Assembly: GCF_008711465.1 (NCBI RefSeq)
Contig: NZ_VXKQ01000026.1
Span: 1 to 61,170, forward strand
Source: Francisella sp. SYW-9
GTDB lineage: Bacteria > Pseudomonadota > Gammaproteobacteria > Francisellales > Francisellaceae
Direction: 5' to 3'
Length of the DNA: 61,170 nt
Position numbers and translations under genes: made by a program. This document shows positions 16,953 to 28,080 of this stretch, one piece after another (position 1 is the stretch's first letter; every line of letters begins with the position of its first letter). The notes below the pieces were generated by a model. That model was not told where the DNA came from and made no database searches. It was given only the letters and a program-made list of their open reading frames with translations.

Positions 16953-18820
16953 ATTATTACCTTTTTAACTATTCCTAACGGATAAAGATATTTGCTATCT
17001 AAATATACTGATTCACCAGCAATATCTTCATCATTATTCTTTTCATTGTTTTCATTGTTTTCAGAATTATCTACCTGAGTCTGAAATTGATCATTTATCT
17101 CATTCTCATCTTTAGGCTCATCCTCATCACCAAGATTATCTCTAATTTCTTGTACCTTTGAAATTAATGCATTCGGCTGGATATAAATCTTATTTACAGT
17201 ATTTTTAATAGCATCAAAATCAGCTAAAAGTTGTGGCGACTCAAAACTACTAATTGGAACCTCCTGAAGCTCCTCTAAATTAGAATTTAATTGAATCACC
17301 TTACTATTTGTAAAAACAAATAAATAACCAAATTTTGGTACAATCAACTGAATTATATCTCCTGATTGCTCTTCATCTTGTGAGTTATCTGGTGATGATA
17401 TGACATTATCAGTATCCGCAAAATCAAACTCTTTTTCTAAACCATTCGAACCATAGTCAAAAGGTTCAAAACCTCCATAACCTTTGACATATTCATATCT
17501 ATGAATTTTGTTTGGTTCAAAAGTTACAATATACATAGAGTTCTCATCCTTTGAAATTATAACTGGATTTCCAAATGTATCACCATCAATATAGGTATCT
17601 AAGCTCTTACCAACTCTATGATCACCATTATAGTTAAAATCACTCACACCCATAAGATTTTTACTTTGGCTATTGGGATGGAAGATAAGGATCATATTTG
17701 CATTAAGATTATTAGCAGTATCTGGGACTAAAAGCTTAATATTTTTATCGCTTAATTTTGCTTTAAATGCTAATGTATCTACTAATTTAAGAGTATAGTT
17801 CTCATTTGTTCTTGAATACCTTGAAGAATAAACCTCAAGTACTTCTCTATTACCCTTTTTTTTATAAGCCTTTCGAACTAACATCAATTGAGGAGGTTCA
17901 TCATTTTCATCAAAATACCATGCAACATCAAAGATATTATCTTTAAGAAATTGACCTCCTGATGACCCTCTACTACCTTTTTGAATTACAGCTCGCCATT
18001 GACCAATATCATTTCCTAACTCCTCATTATCAGGCGCTAAGCCTTTAACATCTTCATTTAAGATATCATCTAATAAGAAATGAGTAGTAAATAGCTTATC
18101 TGTGTCATATAGAAGTAAATATAAGCTCCATTTTCCCTTTTCTAAATTCCAGCCAACCTTTACTTTATAATTAACACCCATCGAATCTGGGATAGGAACG
18201 CCTATTTTAACTTTTTCTGTGAATATATTTATCTGTTTATTTTGTTTTTGAATAAAGCCAATAAAGCCCTTGTACGCGTCTTTCATTGTCCCATCATTAG
18301 ACAAACGATAGGTTCTTGCTCTATAGTCAGTAATAGCTGCAGTATTTATCATTGGAACATTTATTGCTATATATTCCCCACCAAAATTTTGATATAGATT
18401 TGCACTTAATGCGTTATAGATAATTCTCTCTTTTAGATCTACTGCTGCACCTAAGTTAGATGCTTCATATATCGCATTATAACTATTGTACTCTTGTGAT
18501 TGAAAAAGTTCAGCATTATTACCTTTAGGAAAAAATGATGAAATATCATCATCATTAACAATTACCTTAAATTTGCTATCTCCCACTACAAACTTATTTG
18601 ATTTTGTAAAATCAATATCGTCTTTGGCATTTAATATATAGGTTTCACCGAGTACTTTTTCATTACTATTTTTAATAATACTTTTTGTAGTAAGCAACCC
18701 CATTTTAAAAGTGTATAAAAGTCCTGTTAATAACACCATGACTACAAATGAGAATATTAATGCCATCAATAGAGCTGAACCTGAATTCTTAGAGTTGAAG
18801 TTTTTATGTAGCCTTTGCAT
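16949..18820 (-). CDS. PilX/PilY1-like pilus-associated protein
   Basis: A 623-residue protein. A positively charged start leads to a SGSALLMALIFSF hydrophobic helix (residues 16-40), typical of PilX-type minor pilins. It lacks the G/F-T-L-x-E prepilin site seen in its neighbours. The long C-terminal part is soluble, beta-rich and ends with a very acidic Asn/Glu/Asp stretch (about 570-600). It is far longer than normal PilX and may combine minor-pilin and PilY1-like roles (inference). It follows the PilW-like gene with no gap and overlaps murQ, so it lies in the middle of an operon. Likely role: priming or capping type IV pili. Confidence 0.6.
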   Translation of the reverse strand: MQRLHKNFNSKNSGSALLMALIFSFVVMVLLTGLLYTFKMGLLTTKSIIKNSNEKVLGETYILNAKDDIDFTKSNKFVVGDSKFKVIVNDDDISSFFPKGNNAELFQSQEYNSYNAIYEASNLGAAVDLKERIIYNALSANLYQNFGGEYIAINVPMINTAAITDYRARTYRLSNDGTMKDAYKGFIGFIQKQNKQINIFTEKVKIGVPIPDSMGVNYKVKVGWNLEKGKWSLYLLLYDTDKLFTTHFLLDDILNEDVKGLAPDNEELGNDIGQWRAVIQKGSRGSSGGQFLKDNIFDVAWYFDENDEPPQLMLVRKAYKKKGNREVLEVYSSRYSRTNENYTLKLVDTLAFKAKLSDKNIKLLVPDTANNLNANMILIFHPNSQSKNLMGVSDFNYNGDHRVGKSLDTYIDGDTFGNPVIISKDENSMYIVTFEPNKIHRYEYVKGYGGFEPFDYGSNGLEKEFDFADTDNVISSPDNSQDEEQSGDIIQLIVPKFGYLFVFTNSKVIQLNSNLEELQEVPISSFESPQLLADFDAIKNTVNKIYIQPNALISKVQEIRDNLGDEDEPKDENEINDQFQTQVDNSENNENNEKNNDEDIAGESVYLDSKYLYPLGIVKKVII

Positions 18821-19834
18821 CTATGCATCTCCTACCAAAAATATTTTACTAGTTGGCTGATCAGAGACCTTAAAAGAAATCTTTAATGCTGCAATTGTAT
18901 CGCTTCTTACATTAATAGGAGATTTCTCTATCTCTTGCCAATTTAACTCCGGGTTTCCTCTATGCACATCAGAGTTTAAAACATATGCAATCTTTAAATC
19001 ACTAACATTACTTATCAACTCGTACATTGATGAGTCATTTGAGTTTTGTTTTATATATTCATATAGTGAGTATAATTCCTTCCCATCTTTATTTTTTTTA
19101 CCACTATCAGCGACAAAGAAAATCTCTAAAACATACTTACCTACATAATCACCGACTTTAAATTTATTTTCAATACGCGTGGTTGTTGAAACAAAATCTC
19201 CTGTTATAGCTCCAGCCTTAACTAAATCACATTCAAAGGCATTACATAAAACTAAGTAATCATCGATTGAGATATCTCTTTCTGGAGATATATCTTTTTG
19301 AAAATCATTTACTTTAAAAATATTGTTTGAGGAATTTGTTTTTAAACTAGAATTTAAACTACTTCTTTGAATTACAAGATAATCAGTATTAGGCTCAACA
19401 CAATGTATCTCTTTATTAAGACTCATACCTTTTAAATTATCCTGATCAGCCTTACGTTGCTGACAAGCCTCATCAGACAAACTCAAACCTTCTGGTAAAC
19501 TTGAAACTCCTTCAAGAGGAGCCTTACCTATAGCAATAGTCCCCATTTTACCAAAGATATCTTCAAGGTTATCCCCGGAGTTATCCACAAGGTCCTGGTG
19601 CAAATCTCCATATTTTGTGATATAGCCGGCATGGCCTATAGCATTATAAAATATTTGCTTAACCATCAATTGGTCAGCATTTATTCTATGCTTTTCATTA
19701 AGCTTTGTATATTGTTGCTTCATATTGATATAAATACCAATAGCCATAGTCATCACTATAGCCGCTATAACCATTGATACCATTAGCTCTGGCAAGGTAA
19801 AGCCAGATGCTCTATTCTTTTTTCTGACTATCAT
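18821..19834 (-). CDS. PilW-like minor pilin
   Basis: A 337-residue protein with the prepilin peptidase site ASG-FTLPELMVSMVIAA: cleavage after Gly, Phe at +1, Glu at +5, then a hydrophobic helix. The extended C-terminal domain and the position between PilV-like and PilX-like genes match PilW of type IV pilus or pseudopilin clusters. The product would initiate pilus assembly at the inner membrane. Its start overlaps the PilV-like gene by 23 bases; its stop abuts the next ATG. Family by N-terminus is firm; PilW by context. Confidence 0.75.
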   Translation of the reverse strand: MIVRKKNRASGFTLPELMVSMVIAAIVMTMAIGIYINMKQQYTKLNEKHRINADQLMVKQIFYNAIGHAGYITKYGDLHQDLVDNSGDNLEDIFGKMGTIAIGKAPLEGVSSLPEGLSLSDEACQQRKADQDNLKGMSLNKEIHCVEPNTDYLVIQRSSLNSSLKTNSSNNIFKVNDFQKDISPERDISIDDYLVLCNAFECDLVKAGAITGDFVSTTTRIENKFKVGDYVGKYVLEIFFVADSGKKNKDGKELYSLYEYIKQNSNDSSMYELISNVSDLKIAYVLNSDVHRGNPELNWQEIEKSPINVRSDTIAALKISFKVSDQPTSKIFLVGDA

Positions 19835-20318
19835 TTTGCTCTACCTCTCGCTGTATAATTTTGACTCTATCAGCGACACCCATAGTATCGTCAAAAGCGG
19901 CTATATTAACTAACTTGTAGATTACTTTGACATTATTTGAAGCTTCTTTTTGCTGTTTTTTATCGGCTTTTTCAGCCATTTTTTTGATATCTGCAATACT
20001 ATATGAATTAAATCTATCCACAGACCTTTTCTCTTTTTTAGGCTTTGCTTGCTTTTCTACTTTAAGGACTACTGTTTTTTTGAATTCTATGCCATCTTCA
20101 GTCTTAGAATCATCGAAGACTCCTGTAAGACGATAGATATTTACCCTCTCATCAAGAATTGATGCAATCTCATCTTTTTTATTTTCAAGAGTTATATTAA
20201 TTAAGACACTATTTAAAAGAAGAAAACCTGAAGAAAGGACAAATAACAAAATCATTGCAGCTAGCATTGATTCTACAATACCAAACCCTGCTTGTGATTT
20301 TGTCACTTGTAAGTTCAT
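19812..20318 (-). CDS. PilV-like minor pilin
   Basis: A 168-residue prepilin. The cleavage site is QAG-FGIVESMLAAMILL (Phe +1, Glu +5), followed by the alpha-1 hydrophobic helix and a lysine-rich soluble domain. It resembles PilV (GxVESLLA motif). It starts 20 bases after the accA stop, so the pilus genes may be read from the accA transcript. A class of general prepilin remains possible. Confidence 0.75.
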   Translation of the reverse strand: MNLQVTKSQAGFGIVESMLAAMILLFVLSSGFLLLNSVLINITLENKKDEIASILDERVNIYRLTGVFDDSKTEDGIEFKKTVVLKVEKQAKPKKEKRSVDRFNSYSIADIKKMAEKADKKQQKEASNNVKVIYKLVNIAAFDDTMGVADRVKIIQREVEQNDSQKKE

Positions 20319-20338
20319 AAATCATTTTAGCTTATAAA

Positions 20339-21286
20339 CTAAGCCTCCTTAAATCGACCAAAAGACATCAATTTATCATATCTTTTTGAATTTCTTTGCT
20401 CAACAGACATCGCTGATAGCTCTTTTAACTCAATAGCTAAAGCTTTTCTAATATTAGCAGCTGTAGATTCATAATCTCTATGAGCTCCACCTAAAGGCTC
20501 AGGAATAATACCATCAACAATCTCAAGCTCTTTTAGACGATCAGAAGTTATATTCATCATTTGTGTAACTTCAGAAGCTTTCTCAGCTGTTTTATGTAAG
20601 ATAGAAGCACAACCTTCTGGAGAGATTGTCGCAAAATAGCTATATTGAAGCATAAGTAGTTTATCACCAACACCTATACCTAAAGCACCACCTGAGCACC
20701 CTTCACCAATAACCGTACAAATCACAGGGACTTTTAGTGCACTCATTTCAAATAAGTTTCTAGCGATAGCTTCACTTTGACCACGTTCTTCAGCTTTGAT
20801 ACCTGGATAAGCACCTGGAGTATCAATGAAAGTAATAACAGGCATATTAAACTTCTCTGCCAACTTCATTAAACGTAAAGCCTTACGATATCCTTCAGGA
20901 TGCATCATACCAAAGTTATGCTTGATTTTACTCTTAGTATCACGGCCTTTTTCTTGCCCTATAACCATTACAGGAACATTGTTTAGCTTTGCAAGACCGC
21001 CAATAACAGCCAAATCATCACCAAATGCTCTATCACCATGAAGCTCTTGAAAATCAGTAAAAACTAATGGTAAAAGATCTTTAAAATACGGTCTGTCCGG
21101 ATGACGCGATAACTGAACTACCTGCCAATCTGTAAGTTTAGAGTAAGTTGACTCCATCAATTCAAGTCTTTTCTTATTAAGTTTTTTAAGCTCATTCTCT
21201 GTCTTTTCATCTTCAAAGACATGAGATAAAGATGTAATTTTATCTTCAACCTCTTTAATTTTTGACTCAAAGTCTAAATAATTCAT
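20339..21286 (-). CDS. accA: Acetyl-CoA carboxylase carboxyltransferase, alpha subunit
   Basis: A 315-residue subunit that with AccD moves carboxyl from biotin to acetyl-CoA, the first step of fatty acid synthesis. Family segments include [44 protein letters not shown] and [15 protein letters not shown], the oxyanion loop. Length matches E. coli (319). A GGAG ribosome site precedes the ATG. It is divergent from mutS. accD is elsewhere. Confidence 0.97.
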   Translation of the reverse strand: MNYLDFESKIKEVEDKITSLSHVFEDEKTENELKKLNKKRLELMESTYSKLTDWQVVQLSRHPDRPYFKDLLPLVFTDFQELHGDRAFGDDLAVIGGLAKLNNVPVMVIGQEKGRDTKSKIKHNFGMMHPEGYRKALRLMKLAEKFNMPVITFIDTPGAYPGIKAEERGQSEAIARNLFEMSALKVPVICTVIGEGCSGGALGIGVGDKLLMLQYSYFATISPEGCASILHKTAEKASEVTQMMNITSDRLKELEIVDGIIPEPLGGAHRDYESTAANIRKALAIELKELSAMSVEQRNSKRYDKLMSFGRFKEA

Positions 21287-21392
21287 TTTCTATTTTCTCC
21301 TTTCAAATGCAAATCAATTCATAAAAATAGCTACAGATATTCTAAAGTATTTTAATAAAATAAAAAAGATAGCAGTGAATGATTTTCAAAGT

Positions 21393-21420
21393 TTGTTATA
21401 TCAGATATATGTAATATAAT
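21393..21420 (+). promoter_or_regulatory. Promoter of mutS
   Basis: TTGTTA (21393-21398) and a perfect TATAAT (21415-21420) with a 16-base spacer, 33 bases before the mutS ATG. Confidence 0.6.
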
Positions 21421-21453
21421 CACTCCCATACAAAATATTCTAAATTAAGTTTT

Positions 21454-23997
21454 ATGCAAGATATTTCTCATCATACACCAATGATACAACAATACCTAAA
21501 AATCAAAGCACAATATCAAGATATCCTGCTATTTTACCGTATGGGAGATTTTTATGAACTATTCTTTGATGATGCTAAGAAAGCGGCTGATCTTTTAGAT
21601 ATAACTCTTACTGCTCGTGGTAAATCTAATGGCGATCCTATACCAATGGCAGGTGTACCTTATCATGCAGCAGAAAGCTATATTGCCAAAATAGTCAAAA
21701 AGGGACTTTCTATAGCTATATGTGAACAAATAGGCGACCCGAATAGTTCAAAAGGTCCTGTTGAGAGAGATGTTGTAAGGATAATAACTCCAGCAACAGT
21801 TTCAGAAGAAGCTTTCTTAGATACAAATACAGATAGTATACTACTAAGTATTTATGTAAAAAATGACAAATATCACTTAGCTTATACTAACTATACTCAA
21901 GGTAAAATATATTTATTAAACAAAATAAACAATTTAATTGAACTAAAGAACGAAGTCTTAAAACTTTCTCCTCAAGAGATTATCACGAACTCTCAAGAGC
22001 TTAAAGAACAAGATATATTTCAAAAACCTCTTAAAGTCTTAGAAGAGTGGTTCTTTAGTAATTTTGAAGCAAAAAAACATATCTCAGACTCTCTTGATGT
22101 AAGCATAGCAACTAATGTTTTAAAACAGTACAAAACTGAGCAGATAGTATCTATAGGCTCAATACTTGGATATCTTGCCACAACACTAAAAAATACACCT
22201 AGGCATATTACAGACATTAGTTTTAATGAAGATGAACAAACACTTAATATAGACATTAATAGCAGAATAAACCTTGAACTTGATAGCAATTCAAAAAGTA
22301 GCTTATTAAATATTATTGATAAGTGTAAAACAAGTCTTGGTAGCCGATTACTACGAAGATATTTTAAAAACCCTACGAAAAATCTAACTAAGATACACTT
22401 ACGTCATAGTATCATTGAAAATTTTAAAGAAAATCATCATTTCTTAAAACTTCAAGAAGTGCTTAGCTACATTAATGATATTGAAAGAATAATTTCGCGC
22501 GTTGCTTTAGGAACTGTAAAGCCTAAAGATATAGTATCTCTTCAGAGTTCTCTTAAACAACTACCAGACCTCAAAAAGCTTTTATCTGAGAAAGAAATTA
22601 AAGAAGTACAAAATTTAAATAATGGTATATATCAACTTGATGAATTAGTTGAGCTTTTAGATAAAGCTATTATAGAAAACCCTCCTGTAACTATTCGAGA
22701 TGGTGGCGTCATTAAAGAAGGCTTTGATAAAGAACTTGATGAACTTAAAAGCATAAAAGATAACTCTTATGATTTTCTATTAAAATTTGAGCAATTACAG
22801 AAACAAAAAACTGGCATTAGCACTCTTAAGGTTGGTTATAACCGAGTACATGGCTACTACATAGAGTTGTCTAAGCAATATGCAGATCAAGTCCCTGCTG
22901 AGTACACTAGAAGACAAACATTAAAAGCAAGTGAACGTTATATCACAGAAGAGTTAAAAGATTTTGAAGATAAAATCCTTTCATCAAAAGAAAAAGCCCT
23001 AGCTAGAGAAAAACTAATTTATGATTCTCTACTAAAGAAGGTTCTAGAGTATTATAGCCAAATTCAACAAACAGCAGAAAATATTGCTCAAATAGATGTG
23101 CTAGCCAATTTCGCTGAAAGAGCTATCAAACTCAATCTTAGACAACCTAACTTTAACAACCATGGTAAATTAGACCTTAAAGAAGTTCGTCATCTTGCTA
23201 TAGAACAAAATACTGATGAACCATTTATTCCAAATAATACATCGCTAACAAAAGATACTCATACTTTAGAGATAATCACTGGCCCTAACATGGGTGGCAA
23301 ATCGACATATATGCGCCAAGTTGCTCAATTAATATTCTTAGCTCATCTTGGCTCATTTGTACCTGCAAGCCATGCAGATATATGTGACATTGATACAATA
23401 TATACAAGAATAGGTGCATCTGATGATATCTCAAGTGGTAGATCTACATTTATGGTTGAGATGACTGAAACGGCTTATATTTTAAATAATGCATCAAGTA
23501 ATTCCTTAGTAATAATGGATGAAATAGGTCGAGGAACTAGTACTTTTGATGGTTTATCATTAGCAGAATCCTGTGCTGAAAAATTTGCTAAAATTGGTGC
23601 TTTCACGCTCTTCGCTACTCATTACTTTGAGCTTACTGAACTTGTAAATAAATACTCAAATATAAAAAATATCCACTTTGAAGCTAAAGAGTATAAAGAC
23701 AATATTTACTTTATGCATAAGGCTATAGAAGGTGCTGCAAAGAAATCTTATGGAATACAAGTTGCTAAACTAGCAGGCATCCCTTTAGATGTTCTAAAAT
23801 CTGCTAAGCAAAACCTACACAAACTTGAAAACAAACAATCTATAGTAATAGACTCTAACCAGCCTCAAACATCTCTTGATCTTGAAAGTTCAAATCAACC
23901 AGATGTATTAAGAGAAAAGCTTGATAATATCGATATCAATAACATAACTCCCGTCGAGGCCTTGAATATACTTCTTGAACTAAAGAAATCTCTTTAA
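21454..23997 (+). CDS. mutS: DNA mismatch repair protein MutS
   Basis: An 847-residue mismatch sensor. The N-terminal mismatch-binding motif [11 protein letters not shown] contains the Phe-x-Glu wedge. The ATPase has Walker [10 protein letters not shown] at 610-618, Walker B ([16 protein letters not shown]) and the ATHYFEL His-switch segment. Length is normal (E. coli 853). No strong ribosome site is seen before the ATG. mutL is not in the window. Confidence 0.97.
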   Translation: MQDISHHTPMIQQYLKIKAQYQDILLFYRMGDFYELFFDDAKKAADLLDITLTARGKSNGDPIPMAGVPYHAAESYIAKIVKKGLSIAICEQIGDPNSSKGPVERDVVRIITPATVSEEAFLDTNTDSILLSIYVKNDKYHLAYTNYTQGKIYLLNKINNLIELKNEVLKLSPQEIITNSQELKEQDIFQKPLKVLEEWFFSNFEAKKHISDSLDVSIATNVLKQYKTEQIVSIGSILGYLATTLKNTPRHITDISFNEDEQTLNIDINSRINLELDSNSKSSLLNIIDKCKTSLGSRLLRRYFKNPTKNLTKIHLRHSIIENFKENHHFLKLQEVLSYINDIERIISRVALGTVKPKDIVSLQSSLKQLPDLKKLLSEKEIKEVQNLNNGIYQLDELVELLDKAIIENPPVTIRDGGVIKEGFDKELDELKSIKDNSYDFLLKFEQLQKQKTGISTLKVGYNRVHGYYIELSKQYADQVPAEYTRRQTLKASERYITEELKDFEDKILSSKEKALAREKLIYDSLLKKVLEYYSQIQQTAENIAQIDVLANFAERAIKLNLRQPNFNNHGKLDLKEVRHLAIEQNTDEPFIPNNTSLTKDTHTLEIITGPNMGGKSTYMRQVAQLIFLAHLGSFVPASHADICDIDTIYTRIGASDDISSGRSTFMVEMTETAYILNNASSNSLVIMDEIGRGTSTFDGLSLAESCAEKFAKIGAFTLFATHYFELTELVNKYSNIKNIHFEAKEYKDNIYFMHKAIEGAAKKSYGIQVAKLAGIPLDVLKSAKQNLHKLENKQSIVIDSNQPQTSLDLESSNQPDVLREKLDNIDINNITPVEALNILLELKKSL

Positions 23998-24047
23998 AAA
24001 AGCTATTCTTTATTTATACTCTATAACTAAAAACTCACATTCACAAA

Positions 24048-24698
24048 ATGCTCAGAATAGCTCTTTTATTACTTTTTTTAATAACCTCTTCATGCTCTAC
24101 CCCAAAAGATTTTATGGGAATGAAAAAAGGACAGGTTAAAATTCAAGGTATGGATATATTTGATGCCAGTGTCACTTATCCTTATCCAAGTTGGTTTAGC
24201 TCAGGTCTAATAGGCCATGCCAAAAATAATCAACATGGTCCTATTTTCACTACTACTGAAATACCAACTGGCCAAACTTTTGAAAGCTGGACAGAAAAAT
24301 ACTCCATAAATGCAATATATAGTTACGGTAAATATAAAAAGAATATCAATCTAGATAAATTTACAATTTATTCTATTGCCAAACTAATGAGAAACTGTAG
24401 AAAAGAGAATATGAATGCAAAAGCTCTACCTGGGAGCAAAAATAATCTAATAATGATAATCTACTGTGGTAGAACGATTAGCAATCCCAAAATAGGTGAG
24501 ATAGGAGTATTTCGCTTTACAAAATATAAAAATACTTACTTTAAAATTGCACAACAATGGAAAGTAAAATCATTCAATTCCAAGGAGGTTACTAATATTT
24601 CTTTAAAGCAGTTAGGAGTTAACCCAAAAAATTTCAATAACGCCAAAAAAATGCTAAATGAAGTATCTTTTTCACCATCTTTAAGACCAATGAAATAA
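24048..24698 (+). CDS. Putative lipoprotein of unknown function
   Basis: A 216-residue protein with a lipobox: LITSSC, so Cys16 would be lipidated after signal peptidase II cleavage. The rest is soluble, with DASVTYPYPSWF and an invariant-looking LMRNCRKENM segment. I do not recognise a domain. It lies 50 bases after mutS and 80 before secB, on the same strand. It is probably envelope-located. Confidence 0.65.
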   Translation: MLRIALLLLFLITSSCSTPKDFMGMKKGQVKIQGMDIFDASVTYPYPSWFSSGLIGHAKNNQHGPIFTTTEIPTGQTFESWTEKYSINAIYSYGKYKKNINLDKFTIYSIAKLMRNCRKENMNAKALPGSKNNLIMIIYCGRTISNPKIGEIGVFRFTKYKNTYFKIAQQWKVKSFNSKEVTNISLKQLGVNPKNFNNAKKMLNEVSFSPSLRPMK

Positions 24699-24734
24699 TT
24701 TTTTAATTTTAATATTATATAACTATCTTCAATT

Positions 24735-24743
24735 TGTTATAAT
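24735..24743 (+). promoter_or_regulatory. Extended -10 promoter of secB
   Basis: TG-T-TATAAT: a perfect -10 hexamer at 24738-24743 with the TGn extension, about 37 bases before the secB ATG. No good -35 is visible, as is usual for extended -10 promoters. Confidence 0.45.
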
Positions 24744-24780
24744 TTCCAAGTTATAACTTATAAATTTTCTAGGAAAAACT

Positions 24781-25230
24781 ATGCAAAACAATGAAAATCA
24801 ACCTTCATTCTTAATTCAAAAAGTTTACACAAAAGATACATCTCTTGAAACTCTTAATTCACCAGAATGTTTCAAAGATCAGTGGAATCCTAACTCTGAC
24901 TTCAATATTGATATAAATACAAAAAAGCTTGATGACGAGAACTTCGAGCTTGATTTAACTATCACAGTAACTACAAAAAATAATGATGCAAATGTATATA
25001 TCGTTGAAGTTACTCAAGCAGGAATATTCACAATAACAAATATGCCAGAAGATCAAATTGAATCCGTGCTTAATACATATTGTGCGAATACTTTATTCCC
25101 CTATGCTAAGAGAGTTCTTGACTCTTCAATTATGAAAGGAGGTTTCTTACCCCTGAATTTAGCGCCAATTAATTTTGATGCTATTTACATGCAGAAAAAA
25201 GAGCAACAATCTGAGCAACCTACTCACTAA
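24781..25230 (+). CDS. secB: Protein-export chaperone SecB
   Basis: A 149-residue homotetrameric cytoplasmic chaperone that keeps preproteins unfolded and hands them to SecA. Family features: FLIQKVYTKDTSLETLNSP near the N-terminus, FELDLTITVT, the QAGIFTI strand and the CANTLFPYAKRVL helix. The tail FLPLNLAPINFDAIY is typical. AGGA precedes the ATG. Francisella is known to carry more than one SecB; which copy this is I cannot say. Confidence 0.93.
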   Translation: MQNNENQPSFLIQKVYTKDTSLETLNSPECFKDQWNPNSDFNIDINTKKLDDENFELDLTITVTTKNNDANVYIVEVTQAGIFTITNMPEDQIESVLNTYCANTLFPYAKRVLDSSIMKGGFLPLNLAPINFDAIYMQKKEQQSEQPTH

Positions 25231-25257
25231 AACAACTACTACTAAGATATTTCTCAA

Positions 25258-26475
25258 ATGGATAATTCACAAAACAGTTTTATTAAGATTCTAGGATCTA
25301 TAATGATTATTGTTGGCACCATGATTGGTGGTGGCATTTTAGCTTTACCTATAATCACAGCAAAACTTGGTTTTGTAATTGGTTCTATACTCATAGTTCT
25401 TATATGGAGTATAATGACCTACACGGCTATTGTTATAGCCGATATTTCTTGTTCCATGCCTTATGGTAGTAGTTTTAAAACGATTGCAGAGAAATATTTA
25501 GGTAAAGCTGGCGGCGTTATTGCTAGCATAGCTTTTCTTGTTTTGATGTATTTTATAAGTACTGCTTATATTTCTGCTGCTGCATCATCACTATCTACAA
25601 CATTCCCAGATATTAATGAAAATATATCTTCTTTACTTTTTGTAATTATTTTTGGAAGTATTGTAGTGCTTGGAACAAGGTTTGTTGATTATGCTAATAG
25701 ATTTTTCATAATCTTAAAAATACTTGTTTTAGTCATATTATGTGTTGTTTTTAATAAATATATACAGGCAAAAAACTTATTTGTTGCTCCGGTCGATCTT
25801 GGAGTATCTCTAGTTATTGCTATACCAGTTTTTACAACCTCTTTTACATCTCATATCATTGTACCTGCCTTATCTGACTATCTTGGCAAAAATACTAGAG
25901 ATATTAAAAAAGTCATAATAATTGGCAGTATTATCCCTCTTATACTATATATAATATGGGTCTCGACTATTTTAGGAGTATTACCATTACATGGATCTGT
26001 AAGCTTTATGGGCTCGATATTTAACCATATACCTGTTGATAAAGCTAACATTGGAGATATCCTAATGGCTTTAGGTGATAAAGTCAAAACACCTGTCACT
26101 TCAGCTGTATTGCATATATTTACATATGTTGCGATTATGACATCTTTTTTAAGTGTTAACTTATCATTATTTCACTTTAACCTTGATACTTATAAACTAT
26201 ATAAAACAAAAAAAATTATTGGCTATTCAATTGCCACACTTCTAACCTTTGCCGTACCATTAATTATAAATCAGCTTGATCCTGACATATTTATATATGC
26301 TATGACATGTGTTGGTTTATCAATTGCTGTACTTTTAATGATTATGCCTTCTCTTATGGCTCTTAAAATCAATAACCTTGGTGAAAACTTTAACTATAAA
26401 GTATCTAGGTATAAAAGCTTGTGGCTAATTTCTTTTATATCTGGTGTAATAGTTATATTATGCGTTGTAATTTAA
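25258..26475 (+). CDS. Aromatic amino acid permease (HAAAP family)
   Basis: A 405-residue transporter with 11 predicted helices, resembling TyrP/Mtr/TnaB. The first helix carries GTMIGGGILALP, the small-residue loop at the substrate site. The family imports tryptophan or tyrosine with protons. A paralogue lies at 32792-33997. It starts 27 bases after secB and ends 1 base before xerC, so it is in a forward operon. Confidence 0.85.
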   Translation: MDNSQNSFIKILGSIMIIVGTMIGGGILALPIITAKLGFVIGSILIVLIWSIMTYTAIVIADISCSMPYGSSFKTIAEKYLGKAGGVIASIAFLVLMYFISTAYISAAASSLSTTFPDINENISSLLFVIIFGSIVVLGTRFVDYANRFFIILKILVLVILCVVFNKYIQAKNLFVAPVDLGVSLVIAIPVFTTSFTSHIIVPALSDYLGKNTRDIKKVIIIGSIIPLILYIIWVSTILGVLPLHGSVSFMGSIFNHIPVDKANIGDILMALGDKVKTPVTSAVLHIFTYVAIMTSFLSVNLSLFHFNLDTYKLYKTKKIIGYSIATLLTFAVPLIINQLDPDIFIYAMTCVGLSIAVLLMIMPSLMALKINNLGENFNYKVSRYKSLWLISFISGVIVILCVVI

Positions 26476-26476
26476 A

Positions 26477-27355
26477 ATGACAAATCTAGAACATATAAAT
26501 ACTTTTCTCGACAACCTGTTGTATCTTAAAAACTACTCAAAAGAGACTATTAACAACTATAAAAGGGATCTAATCCAATTAAATAATTCTCTAGGTGAGA
26601 AAAGTTTAATAGATTTAAGTTACAATGATATTTCTACATGGATAAAAAAACTTCATGCTCAAGGAAACTCAAGCAAAACTATACAACGTAAACTTAGCTC
26701 TATTAGAAGCTTTTATAACTTCTTACTAAATAATGAAGCAATAGTTAAAAACCCTACTCTTGGAATTAAAGCTCCTAAAGGAGAAAAGAAACTCCCGAAG
26801 GCAATAAATATAGATGAACTAGCATATTTACTTGATATAGCACCATGTAATGACATCGAAGCTAGAGACATCGCTAGTTTTGACCTTCTATATAGTTGTG
26901 GCATCCGTATTAGTGAATTATCTTCAATACAAATCAAAGATATCAATATAGGAGATAAAAGTGTTAGAGTAGTTGGAAAAGGTAACAAAGAGAGAGTTGT
27001 ATATTTTGGTGCTAAAACGCTAGCAAACCTAAAGAAATGGCTCGATGTTAGAAGCTCGTTTAATCCTCAATCTGATTATCTTTTCATCTCCCAAAATGGA
27101 AGCCACCTAACAAACAGATCTATTCAAAAAAGATTAGAAATCTTTGCTCAAAAATATGCTACTAAACATATACATCCACATATGCTTAGACACTCTTTTG
27201 CTAGTCATGTATTAGATTCATCTAAAGACTTACTTGCTGTAAAAGATTTATTAGGTCATTCTGATATATCTAGCACACAGATCTATACACATCTAAACTT
27301 CCAACAATTAGCAGATGTTTTTGATAGTACTCACCCTCGAGCAAAGAAAAAATAA
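26477..27355 (+). CDS. xerC: Tyrosine recombinase XerC
   Basis: A 292-residue site-specific recombinase that resolves chromosome dimers at dif with XerD. The catalytic set is visible: R144 (CGIRISEL), H235 and R238 ([12 protein letters not shown]), H261 (LLGHSD) and nucleophile Y270 (STQIYTHL). The tail ([18 protein letters not shown]) is of XerC type rather than XerD. The N-terminal SAM-like domain is complete. No attachment site or phage gene is adjacent, so this is the housekeeping enzyme. It overlaps rsmJ by one base. Confidence 0.88.
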   Translation: MTNLEHINTFLDNLLYLKNYSKETINNYKRDLIQLNNSLGEKSLIDLSYNDISTWIKKLHAQGNSSKTIQRKLSSIRSFYNFLLNNEAIVKNPTLGIKAPKGEKKLPKAINIDELAYLLDIAPCNDIEARDIASFDLLYSCGIRISELSSIQIKDINIGDKSVRVVGKGNKERVVYFGAKTLANLKKWLDVRSSFNPQSDYLFISQNGSHLTNRSIQKRLEIFAQKYATKHIHPHMLRHSFASHVLDSSKDLLAVKDLLGHSDISSTQIYTHLNFQQLADVFDSTHPRAKKK

Positions 27356-28080
27356 TGACAGTAAATACTCTTGATCAAGCAACAGTAGAGCATATTAATT
27401 GGCTTATAGAAAATAACTTTGAATATAACCAGTCAAAAGCAGATAAATATCTTTACTGTGATGCTGGGATACTAAGACTCTCAAATAAAACCCAAGAGTT
27501 ATTTATTGATTTTAATAGTAATGAAATTGCCAATAGAATAGATCCAAAATCAAAAAAGTGTAGTGTTGTACAAGCAGTTGAAGGTCGATCAAAAGAAAAA
27601 TTAAAAATTTTAGATACCACAGCAGGATTAGGTAGAGATACTTTTACTCTAGCTGCACGAGGACATCAAGTTATATCTATAGAAAAAGATATTTATATCT
27701 ATCTACTTCTTTGTGACGCCTTACACAGAGCTTGTAAAACTGAATCAATATCACATATAGCTCAAAACATCACTTTACTTAATCTAGATAGTAATAAGCA
27801 TATTCTAAATACTGAACAGACATATGATTGTATATATGTTGATCCAATGTTTCCTCCACGTAGAAAAAGTGCAAAAGTTAAACAAGCAATGCAAGTGTTA
27901 CATGAAGTTGCATTTAATGATGAAGACCAAAATACACTACTCTTAAAAAATATATTAGAAACACAAAAAGCAAATAAAGTAATTGTCAAAAGACCTATAA
28001 ATGCTGAATTTCTCTATAATAAAAAACCTTCTTCCCAACTCAAGGGAAAAACAAATCGATTTGATATTTACAGTTTATAG
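27355..28080 (+). CDS. rsmJ: 16S rRNA (guanine1516-N2)-methyltransferase
   Basis: A 241-residue SAM-dependent enzyme that methylates G1516 of 16S rRNA. The SAM site [12 protein letters not shown] starts at residue 86. The catalytic (D)PMFPP motif is D162-P167 with the [11 protein letters not shown] tail diagnostic of the YhiQ/RsmJ family. Its ATG overlaps the xerC stop (TAATG). Its 3' end overlaps the convergent membrane-protein gene by 6 bases. Confidence 0.92.
   Translation: MTVNTLDQATVEHINWLIENNFEYNQSKADKYLYCDAGILRLSNKTQELFIDFNSNEIANRIDPKSKKCSVVQAVEGRSKEKLKILDTTAGLGRDTFTLAARGHQVISIEKDIYIYLLLCDALHRACKTESISHIAQNITLLNLDSNKHILNTEQTYDCIYVDPMFPPRRKSAKVKQAMQVLHEVAFNDEDQNTLLLKNILETQKANKVIVKRPINAEFLYNKKPSSQLKGKTNRFDIYSL

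Noticed and set aside
26477-27355. Tyrosine recombinase as integrase of a mobile island
   Set aside because: The sequence is of XerC type and the neighbours are housekeeping; there is no attachment repeat or phage gene.
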